Shown here: piece after piece, positions 1 to 5,531 of the stretch
How the letters are laid out: each line of letters opens with the position of its first letter
Position numbering within the stretch: position 1 is the stretch's first letter
Assembly (NCBI GenBank): GCA_900772715.1
Contig: CAAGRN010000045.1
Coordinates: forward strand, 1-13,338
Reading direction: 5' to 3'
Origin: an uncultured Subdoligranulum sp.
GTDB lineage: Bacteria; Bacillota_A; Clostridia; Oscillospirales; Ruminococcaceae
DNA length: 13,338 bases
Position numbers and translations under genes: made by a program
The notes under the pieces: generated by a model
The model's database searches: none
What the model was told of the DNA's origin: nothing
What the model saw: only the letters and a program-made list of their open reading frames with translations

Positions 1-20
1 TAGATGCCGGCTTCTCGAAA

Positions 21-57
21 CGCCTTATCCCGAAAGGGATAGGGCGATTTTTGTTTT
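21..57 (+). terminator. Rho-independent terminator of an upstream plus-strand gene
   Basis: Bases 21-31 pair with 36-46 in an 11-bp stem (one G-T pair) closed by a GAAA loop, followed directly by ATTTTTGTTTT. The stem, tetraloop and T-tract are a textbook intrinsic terminator. The T-tract is on the plus strand, so the terminated gene lies left of the window and converges on the methyltransferase gene. Confidence 0.85.
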
Positions 58-84
58 AGGCGCAAAAAGCAAGATACAATAGAA

Positions 85-117
85 CCCCCGCCTTGACGAT
101 GCTCGCCAAGGCGGGGG
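85..117 (-). terminator. Hairpin terminator at the end of the methyltransferase gene
   Basis: Bases 85-95 and 107-117 form a perfect 11-bp GC-rich stem with an 11-base loop. It starts 10 bases after the stop codon of the minus-strand methyltransferase. The following minus-strand bases (TTCTATTG) are only moderately T-rich, so it may terminate weakly. It could also serve the plus strand, where CGTTTT follows. Confidence 0.6.
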
Positions 118-126
118 CGTTTTCCG

Positions 127-657
127 TCACAACACAGCGGTTAGGGAAGAATTGCGTTGTAATGCGGAGTTATCTATGTGTTCGTTGCTAAGAAGAAATT
201 GCTTTTTTTCCAGCCCGCCGGAATATCCGGTCAGTTTTCCGCCGCTGCCGACAATACGGTGGCAGGGAATAAAAATGGGAATGGGGTTGCGACCCACTGC
301 GCCGCCGACTGCCTGCGCGGACATTCGGGGTATGCCGTGCCGGGCTGCCAGAGCTGCGGCAATTTCCCCATATGTGGTGGTTTTTCCGTAAGGGATTGCC
401 CGCAGAAGCTGCCAAACCTCCTGCTGAAAGTCCGTTCCTACCGGTCGCAGCGGTGGCATAAAGCTGGGTTCCCACCCGGAAAAATAGACATCCAGCCATT
501 GCTTTGCTGCCTGCAAAGTGGCGTTATCGTTGCAGGCTTCGTCATTAGATAAGAAACAAGAGCGCCCTTCGCCACAGAAATGCAGGGCAACCAGTGCCGT
601 GTCATCAGCGGTCAACAAAAGCTGCCCGATCGGAGAGAAATACAGTTGCGTAAACAT
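127..657 (-). CDS. ogt: Methylated-DNA-[protein]-cysteine S-methyltransferase
   Basis: This is a suicide DNA-repair protein that moves a methyl or alkyl group from O6-alkylguanine (and O4-alkylthymine) to its own cysteine. In the 176-residue product the acceptor is Cys132 in the family hallmark PCHR (131-134). The DNA-binding helix is around residues 112-125, with the arginine finger expected at Arg123 (VGGAVGRNP), and YGKTTTYGEIA (90-100) is also conserved. Length fits the single-domain Ogt/MGMT family, with no AraC-like Ada domain attached. I chose the ATG at 657 because GGAAAGCAGG lies about 9 bases upstream; an in-frame TTG eight codons further up has no ribosome site. It has its own promoter and is a single-gene unit. 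The family is certain; ogt versus the ada C-terminal paralogue name is a convention. Confidence 0.93.
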   Translation of the reverse strand: MFTQLYFSPIGQLLLTADDTALVALHFCGEGRSCFLSNDEACNDNATLQAAKQWLDVYFSGWEPSFMPPLRPVGTDFQQEVWQLLRAIPYGKTTTYGEIAAALAARHGIPRMSAQAVGGAVGRNPIPIFIPCHRIVGSGGKLTGYSGGLEKKQFLLSNEHIDNSALQRNSSLTAVL

Positions 658-696
658 ACGAGGATACCTGCTTTCCGGCAAATTTCAGACAGAATT

Positions 697-725
697 ATTT
701 TACCATATTTATCGCCAAACGGCAA
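697..725 (-). promoter_or_regulatory. Promoter of the methyltransferase gene
   Basis: On the minus strand TTGCCG (725-720), a 17-base spacer and TAAAAT (702-697) match a sigma-A promoter. The predicted RNA start is near 690, about 33 bases before the ATG at 657. Confidence 0.6.
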
Positions 726-740
726 AGAATTCTGAAAAAG

Positions 741-769
741 AAAAGGGTTCGGAAATTCCGAACTCTTTT
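741..769 (-). terminator. Terminator of the hydrolase-reductase operon
   Basis: Bases 741-753 and 757-769 pair in a 13-bp stem (one G-T pair) with a 3-base AAT loop. On the minus strand it is followed by CTTTTTC. It begins 15 bases after the stop of the ene-reductase gene. The stem has A and T blocks at its base, so it could also act weakly on the plus strand. Confidence 0.75.
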
Positions 770-783
770 GGAATGCCGTTTTA

Positions 784-2709
784 TCAGATTTTGCAGGCGG
801 TGTCGTATCCTGTGCGGATGGCGTTGCTGATATCTGCAGCCTTTTCGGCGCAGTCGCCGATGCGCTCGACCTGAACGTTGGCAGCTTCCAGCATTGAGGT
901 ATCAAATTCGTTGGGACGGGCGCCCATCGCCAGCACGATGTAATCACAGGGAATGGTCACCTCGGCACCGTCCTTGTTCTCGCAAATGACGGACTCAGTG
1001 GTGAACCGCTTGACCTTGTGACCGGGGAACTGCTGCACGCCATGTGCTTTGAAGGATTCCATCAGCGTGGGAAGGATGGTGGTGCTTTCGGCGGCAGCGA
1101 TCTTATCCATCATTTCAATCACGCTGACATGGCAGCCCTGTTCTGCCAGCAGCTCGGCAGTTTCGCTGCCGACCAAGCCGCCGCCGATGACAGCTACCTT
1201 GCCGTAGACCTGCTCGGCACCGGAAAGCACGCTCCATGCATCAGCCACATTGATGTTTTCCTTGCCGGGAATGGCGGGTGCTGCGTTGTGGGCGCCTACG
1301 GCTACGATGACGGCATCAAACTTGTCATCCAGCAACTGCTGCTCGGTAACGGCGCAGCCTAAGCAAAGATGCACACCGGCGCGTCGGACAGCATGGATGA
1401 GATCCTGTGCGGCGCGACGCATTTCGCTTTTGCGCGGGGGAAGGCAGGCAAGGTTCAGCTGTCCACCCAATTCGGTTTCGCGCTCAAACAGCGTGACGCT
1501 ATGACCACGCAAGGACGCAACACGGGCGGCTTCCAAGCCGGCAGGACCGCCGCCGATGACGGCTACCTTCTTTTTTACGTCGGCAGGCGTGATGCTGCGC
1601 ACGTTCTCGCAGCCGTTTTCGGCGTTCAGTACGCAGGAGATAAAGCGGCGCTCCTGAATGGCATCGGTGCAGCCCTTGTTGCAGCTGATGCAGCGGCGAA
1701 TGTCGCAGGAGCGACCGGCTTCGATTTTGGCACCCCAGTCGGGATCCGCCAGCAGAGGACGACCCAGACCAACAATGTCCGCCTTGCCGCAGGTCACGAT
1801 GCGCTCTGCCATGGCGGGGTCGATAATGCGACCCACGGTGCTGACAGGCACATGGACATTTGCCTTGATTTTGCCGGCGATATCCACAAAGAAGCCATAG
1901 GGCTGCACGCCCATCGGGGGAATGGTATCTGCCATATTGCCGGTGTGGTTGGCTTGGGCAACGTGGAACATATCCACGCCGTCCTCCTCCAGCCATTGGG
2001 CAAACTGAACGGCGTCCGCCTCGTCAATACCGCCCTTGCCGCGCTCGGGGGTAACGATGCTGAGCTTGTAGTCAATGACCATATCAGGCACCGCCTTGCG
2101 CAGGGCACGCACGACCATACGAGCAAAGCGGGCGCGGTTTTCCAGACTGCCGCCGAACTTGTCGGTGCGGTGGTTCATACGGGTGCTGCACAGGCAGCCG
2201 ACCAGACGGTCGCCGTGAACCTGAATGACATCCAAGCCTGCCTTTTGAGCGCGGACGGCGCAGGCGCACATCTTGTCAATGATCTGCAGCAGGGTTTCCT
2301 CGCTGACTTCGTCGGTGAAGAACATCATATCGTGGTGCAGACGCTCCCGCATTTCATTCATTTTGCGCTGCATAAACAGAGCGTTGATCGCATCTACGTC
2401 ATATTCCGGGTGAAAAATTTGGACGCCCAGCTTGGCACCATAGGCGTGGACGCTGTCAGCGAGAGCCTTGAAGGCGGGAATCTGGCTGTCGTCAAACAGC
2501 TTGGGGGTAGGGGAAAAGCTGTTGATGGGAGCAACGTCACCCAGAACAATGTAGCCGACACCACCCTTGGCAAGGCGGGTATAGAAGCCCATATCCTGCT
2601 CGGAAATCATACCGTTCTTTTCGTAACCGGTGGTCAGCGGCGGGAACATAATACGGTTTTTAAAGGTCTGACCGCCCACCTCAATGGGCTGCAAAAGAAT
2701 GTTTTCCAT
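784..2709 (-). CDS. NADH:flavin oxidoreductase / 4Fe-4S ene-reductase (FadH/BaiCD/enoate reductase family)
   Basis: A cytoplasmic flavoenzyme expected to reduce the C=C bond of an unsaturated acid or CoA ester with NAD(P)H. It has 641 residues, the usual length for 2,4-dienoyl-CoA reductase, BaiCD and clostridial enoate reductases. Residues 1-340 are the FMN TIM barrel, with RTDKFGGSLENR (181-192) and DIVGLGRPLLADPDW (311-325). The 4Fe-4S cysteines are Cys340, Cys343, Cys347 and Cys359 (C-x2-C-x3-C-x11-C). Two Rossmann motifs follow: VAVIGGGPAG (382-391, FAD) and VAVIGGGLVG (505-514, NAD(P)H). GDC at 618-620 closes the FAD site. The active-site segment is unusual: residues 165-175 read HGDRLVGCLCS, without the tyrosine of the usual HGAHGYL motif, and the HAGR loop is IFHPEYD (98-104). 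The ATG has a GGAGG site. It follows the hydrolase gene by 15 bases, so the two are co-transcribed. The substrate cannot be read from sequence. Confidence 0.93.
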   Translation of the reverse strand: MENILLQPIEVGGQTFKNRIMFPPLTTGYEKNGMISEQDMGFYTRLAKGGVGYIVLGDVAPINSFSPTPKLFDDSQIPAFKALADSVHAYGAKLGVQIFHPEYDVDAINALFMQRKMNEMRERLHHDMMFFTDEVSEETLLQIIDKMCACAVRAQKAGLDVIQVHGDRLVGCLCSTRMNHRTDKFGGSLENRARFARMVVRALRKAVPDMVIDYKLSIVTPERGKGGIDEADAVQFAQWLEEDGVDMFHVAQANHTGNMADTIPPMGVQPYGFFVDIAGKIKANVHVPVSTVGRIIDPAMAERIVTCGKADIVGLGRPLLADPDWGAKIEAGRSCDIRRCISCNKGCTDAIQERRFISCVLNAENGCENVRSITPADVKKKVAVIGGGPAGLEAARVASLRGHSVTLFERETELGGQLNLACLPPRKSEMRRAAQDLIHAVRRAGVHLCLGCAVTEQQLLDDKFDAVIVAVGAHNAAPAIPGKENINVADAWSVLSGAEQVYGKVAVIGGGLVGSETAELLAEQGCHVSVIEMMDKIAAAESTTILPTLMESFKAHGVQQFPGHKVKRFTTESVICENKDGAEVTIPCDYIVLAMGARPNEFDTSMLEAANVQVERIGDCAEKAADISNAIRTGYDTACKI

Positions 2710-2724
2710 GAATAGATCCTCCGT

Positions 2725-3480
2725 TTATACGTTGTTTTTTATAAAATTTGCCAGTGCCTGATTCAGAACCTCGCGCGTGGGGATGGCGGCAAAATTGTGT
2801 CCGCCGCGTTCCAAGGTCATAAATTCGGCATGGTTGTATACGTCTTTGTAGCGTTGGCAGCAGGCATCATCCACCAGTTTGTCGTCGGCTGCGCGGGCAA
2901 TCAGCACCGGTCCTGCGTAACCGGCAGCCTCAGTATAGGGGTCGGGATGCTTGGACATCTGATAGTTGAAGTCCATCTTGTAGCAAAGACCTTCCACATC
3001 GGCAAAGTCCTGCCCGGTTTTTGTTACGGCGTCGGCGCGCTCGGCGCAGCCGAACCACATACCGGCACCGGGACACAAAAGCACCAAGCCGCGCGGGTTC
3101 AGCTTGGGCGCAGTGGACGCAGCCAGATAGCCGCCCATGCTGTGACCGCACAGAAAAACGCTGTTATTGTCAGTAAAAGGCTGCGCCTTGACCCAGGCAA
3201 AAATGTCGGCAATATCGGTGTGCAGACCCTCAAAGGTCATATCGCCAAAGCTACCGTCGCTTTCGCCGTTTCCGTAAAAGTCAAACCGCACGCTGCCGAT
3301 GCCCTGCACAGCCAAGGCGCGGGACATCTGGGTGGACATCGCCTTATAGCCGCCGCAGGTGCCGCCGAAGCCATGCAGCATAACCAGCATGGGAAACGCC
3401 GCGCCGCCGTCCGGCAGGGTTACGATGCCGCGCAGAGTATGCCCGGCACGGTTTTGAAAATTTGCCTGAATGATCTGCAT
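2725..3480 (-). CDS. Alpha/beta hydrolase, cinnamoyl/feruloyl-esterase-like
   Basis: A 251-residue single-domain serine hydrolase with no signal peptide, hence intracellular. The visible catalytic triad is Ser114 in GHSMG (112-116), Asp200 in ARAADDKLV (195-203) and His228 in GGHNF. The oxyanion segment is LHGFGG (35-40). The strand-turn FDFYGNGESDGSF (66-78) resembles the FDFxGxGxSDG segment of lactobacillary and rumen cinnamoyl esterases, and residues 130-185 could be the small lid insertion of that group. Such enzymes cleave esters of ferulic, coumaric or caffeic acid. The family is firm and the substrate is inferred. ATG start, with GGGAG six bases upstream. It is the first gene of an operon with the ene-reductase, whose ribosome site lies just after this gene's TAA. 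A divergent AraC regulator lies 180 bases upstream. A general acyl esterase or peptidase-like hydrolase remains possible. Confidence 0.88.
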   Translation of the reverse strand: MQIIQANFQNRAGHTLRGIVTLPDGGAAFPMLVMLHGFGGTCGGYKAMSTQMSRALAVQGIGSVRFDFYGNGESDGSFGDMTFEGLHTDIADIFAWVKAQPFTDNNSVFLCGHSMGGYLAASTAPKLNPRGLVLLCPGAGMWFGCAERADAVTKTGQDFADVEGLCYKMDFNYQMSKHPDPYTEAAGYAGPVLIARAADDKLVDDACCQRYKDVYNHAEFMTLERGGHNFAAIPTREVLNQALANFIKNNV

Positions 3481-3519
3481 AAGCTGCTCCCTTGTCAGAA
3501 GAATTTTATCTGTAATTGC

Positions 3520-3525
3520 ATTATA
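3520..3525 (-). promoter_or_regulatory. -10 element of the hydrolase-reductase operon, without a good -35
   Basis: A perfect TATAAT lies on the minus strand 40 bases before the hydrolase ATG. At 16-18-base spacing the -35 position reads only TATGTT or similar. A consensus -10 with a poor -35 is typical of activator-dependent promoters, which fits the AraC-type gene next door. Confidence 0.5.
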
Positions 3526-3560
3526 CGGTCTTTTTTTGCCAAAACATAGCTAATTTATGA

Positions 3561-3589
3561 TTGAAAACTATCAAAAATTGATGTAATAT
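3561..3589 (+). promoter_or_regulatory. Promoter of the AraC-type regulator
   Basis: TTGAAA (3561-3566), a 17-base spacer and TAATAT (3584-3589) form a near-consensus sigma-A promoter, giving a leader of about 65 bases before the TTG start. TTGA-N6-TCAA (3561-3574) and TCAA-N3-TTGA (3571-3581) overlap the -35 and spacer. On the other strand the same bases lie just upstream of the hydrolase promoter, so a regulator bound here could affect both genes. Confidence 0.7.
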
Positions 3590-3612
3590 ACAAGAAGAAT
3601 AATAAACAATTC

Positions 3613-3632
3613 ACAACAGGAATTATTGTTGT
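3613..3632. repeat. Inverted repeat in the AraC leader, possible operator
   Basis: ACAACA (3613-3618) and TGTTGT (3627-3632) are perfect 6-base arms around an 8-base AT-rich centre. They lie downstream of the predicted RNA start and upstream of the ribosome site. This could be a regulator-binding site for autorepression or a short RNA hairpin. It is short enough to arise by chance in AT-rich DNA. Confidence 0.3.
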
Positions 3633-3660
3633 CAAAACACACAAAAGAGGTGAATGAGAT

Positions 3661-4500
3661 TTGTTGAAGTATACAATAACACAGGAGGTATGGCAAAGCT
3701 CTGCACAGCGGGAATACTCCTCAGGCGCCAACTATGACCTGTATATTTTCCTGCGGGGGACGGCGGTCTTTCGCTGCGGTGGGCAAAGCTGGGCGGTGGA
3801 TTCGGAAACGATGGTCATTTTCAAACCCGGGGAGGCGGGGACACTGGTGTTCCCCGACGTACACGGTCCGCTGGAATGGCTGCGTGTGCAGTTACCCGCT
3901 GCGCTTTTGCATGAGCTTTCGGACGAGCAGACCGACTTGGCGGCTGCCTTTGAGGTGGTGCCTTTTCGCCAGATTGCCGTGCGTCCGGATATTGAAATTT
4001 TTATGCTGCTGAAAAATCTGGCGCGCAAGCTGACCCAGACCCCGCAGGGCATCGACAGTTTTGGCGCATCCGTCTATGAAAGGGGAATGCTGCAGATGTT
4101 TGTGGTGCTGGTGCTGCGCGCCTGCATCGGGGCAGAGAGCCATAAGTCACCCATCAACCGTCGGCATCTGATGCTGGATGAGGTGTTTTTGTATATCCAG
4201 ACACACTTGGATGAGGAAATCACCCTAAAACAGTTGGAGAAGCATTTTTTTGTTTCGTATGAGCATATTTCGCGGGAGTTCAAGCGCCATACCGGGCAGA
4301 CGGTGGCAGAGTATATCCGCAAGGCAAAGCTGGATCGCTGCTGCAGGCTGATCGAGCAGGGTTACCCTATCGTGGAGGTGTACCAGAAGGCGGGCTTTGG
4401 CGGGTACAATAATTTTTTCCGCGCGTTCAAAAAGCAGTATGGTATGACGCCGAAGCAGTATTATAAGGCAACACGACAGGGAGCAAGAGCCCAAAAATAG
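3661..4500 (+). CDS. AraC-family transcriptional regulator
   Basis: A 279-residue one-component regulator. Residues 1-100 resemble the cupin-like ligand-binding or dimerisation domain, with a beta-rich stretch and the conserved FKPGEAG (54-60). Residues 168-270 are the double helix-turn-helix DNA-binding domain: first helix pair ITLKQLEKHFFVSYEHIS (187-204), second around VYQKAGFGGYNNFFRAFKK (240-258), ending in the family signature GMTPKQYY (261-268). The start is a TTG at 3661, with AGAGGTG (3646-3652) at good spacing; no in-frame ATG lies nearby, and the ATG at 3654 is in another frame that closes quickly. TTG 3664 is an alternative. Its divergent position makes the hydrolase-reductase operon the obvious target, probably with activation by the pathway substrate or product. 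A bidirectional terminator follows. Confidence 0.93.
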   Translation: MLKYTITQEVWQSSAQREYSSGANYDLYIFLRGTAVFRCGGQSWAVDSETMVIFKPGEAGTLVFPDVHGPLEWLRVQLPAALLHELSDEQTDLAAAFEVVPFRQIAVRPDIEIFMLLKNLARKLTQTPQGIDSFGASVYERGMLQMFVVLVLRACIGAESHKSPINRRHLMLDEVFLYIQTHLDEEITLKQLEKHFFVSYEHISREFKRHTGQTVAEYIRKAKLDRCCRLIEQGYPIVEVYQKAGFGGYNNFFRAFKKQYGMTPKQYYKATRQGARAQK

Positions 4501-4527
4501 AAAACGCAATCTTTTCACACATAAAAC

Positions 4528-4565
4528 AACCCAACGGGGGCAGCTAAGGCTGCCCCCGTTGGGTT
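4528..4565. terminator. Bidirectional terminator between the convergent AraC and patatin genes
   Basis: Bases 4528-4544 and 4549-4565 form a perfect 17-bp stem with a TAAG loop. It lies 27 bases after the AraC stop and 11 bases after the patatin stop. On the minus strand GTTTTAT follows; on the plus strand ACATTTG follows. The position between two converging genes and the very stable stem support termination of both. Confidence 0.8.
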
Positions 4566-4576
4566 ACATTTGAAAT

Positions 4577-5434
4577 TTACGCCTGCATAAAACCATGCAA
4601 GGCTTTTTCTGCTGTATGAAAATCCTGCAAGCCGAGATCATACAGCTGCTGCTCCACTGCGCGGTCCATGGTGTAGGTACTCATTTTCGGGGGCGCGCTG
4701 GGAGCAAAAATAAACGCCTTTCCGTCTTTTTCAAAATCATACAGACGCTTTTGGCTCTTTGCATACATAAGGTGCCGCTCGTTGAGCGCCTTGATAGTGT
4801 TGGGAAATCTGCGGCACATCGTGCTGTAAAACAGCCGCATTCCCTCCGGCTTCTTGACAAAGCCGCGCGGCTTGGACAAAATGGCTACCACCTTGTCACA
4901 GCCGTCTGCCAGTGCGCGCTGCACGGGGATGGCATCGGAAACGCCGCCGTCATAGTACGGGCTGCCGTCGATTTCTATCGGCTTGCAGGCAGCAGGCAGG
5001 GCGCAGGATGCCATAATGCAGCGGTAATCGTCCTGATGCAGGGCGCTTTTCGGGAAATAGACCGGCGTGCCGGTGGCGGCATCGGTGACAACCATCCAAT
5101 ACTCGGTGGGGTTTGCCATCAGGGCAGAAAAATCCAACGGATCTTTGCCGGTGCTGTTGGTCAGATCGGCATAGATATAATGCAGCCCGAACAGGTTCCC
5201 GGTTTTCAGATAGCTTTTCAGCCCGAAATACGCCGGGTCGTGCGTCCAGTCGGTGTAAAAACGCAGGTTGCGTCCGCGCTGCCCTGCCAGATAGGAGGCA
5301 GCATTGGCGGCACCTGCTGACACGGCAATGGCGTAATCAAAGGTGATATGCGCATCCAGAAAGGCGTCCAGAACGCCCGCGCTGTACGCGCACTTCATAC
5401 CGCCGCCCTCTACGATCAGACCGATTTTTGCCAT
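4577..5434 (-). CDS. Patatin-like phospholipase / serine lipase
   Basis: A 285-residue cytoplasmic acyl hydrolase of the patatin family, closest in architecture to the bacterial YjjU type. It starts directly with the glycine-rich oxyanion loop GLIVEGGGMKCAYSAG (residues 5-20). The nucleophile is Ser39 in AVSAGAAN, and the second dyad residue is Asp162 in DGGVSDAIPV (162-171). The usual GxSxG has Ala in its first position (A-V-S-A-G), a mild deviation. No signal peptide or membrane segment is visible, and no extra domain such as cyclic-nucleotide binding is present. I chose the ATG at 5434 because GGGAGG lies five bases upstream; the in-frame GTG six codons earlier has no site. It has its own promoter. 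The substrate is unknown: membrane phospholipid or neutral lipid turnover is the family expectation. Confidence 0.9.
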   Translation of the reverse strand: MAKIGLIVEGGGMKCAYSAGVLDAFLDAHITFDYAIAVSAGAANAASYLAGQRGRNLRFYTDWTHDPAYFGLKSYLKTGNLFGLHYIYADLTNSTGKDPLDFSALMANPTEYWMVVTDAATGTPVYFPKSALHQDDYRCIMASCALPAACKPIEIDGSPYYDGGVSDAIPVQRALADGCDKVVAILSKPRGFVKKPEGMRLFYSTMCRRFPNTIKALNERHLMYAKSQKRLYDFEKDGKAFIFAPSAPPKMSTYTMDRAVEQQLYDLGLQDFHTAEKALHGFMQA

Positions 5435-5475
5435 ACAAACCTCCCGCTGCACCCGGTTTGCCCGGGAACAAACCT

Positions 5476-5503
5476 ATTGTAGCAGAGATGGGGCGGTTTT
5501 CAA
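5476..5503 (-). promoter_or_regulatory. Promoter of the patatin-like gene
   Basis: On the minus strand TTGAAA (5503-5498), a 16-base spacer and TACAAT (5481-5476) form a good sigma-A promoter. The predicted start is near 5469, about 35 bases before the ATG. No terminator is visible between this promoter and the upstream ABC gene, so read-through from the transporter operon is possible. Confidence 0.65.
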
Positions 5504-5531
5504 TGGTCGTTTGGCGGGATTTGTACAGGAA

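Noticed and set aside
85..117. CRISPR repeat or tRNA-like element among the hairpins
   Set aside because: The hairpins in the window are single, unrelated in sequence and placed at gene ends, so they are terminators. No repeated spacer unit or tRNA cloverleaf was seen.
658..681. Upstream TTG start for the methyltransferase, adding eight residues
   Set aside because: No ribosome site precedes the TTG, whereas the ATG at 657 has GGAAAGCAGG at suitable distance and fits the family N-terminus.
784..2709. Bile-acid 7-dehydroxylation (bai) gene
   Set aside because: BaiCD/BaiH share the architecture and length, but no other bai gene is nearby and the active-site segment differs. The resemblance is at family level only.
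1369..2715. 448-codon plus-strand open frame opposite the ene-reductase
   Set aside because: The minus-strand frame carries complete FMN, Fe-S and Rossmann motifs. The plus-strand product has no recognisable motif and is a shadow.
3654..3740. ATG-started short frame just before the AraC gene
   Set aside because: It is out of frame with the regulator and ends within about 30 codons. The TTG at 3661 gives the complete AraC-family protein.
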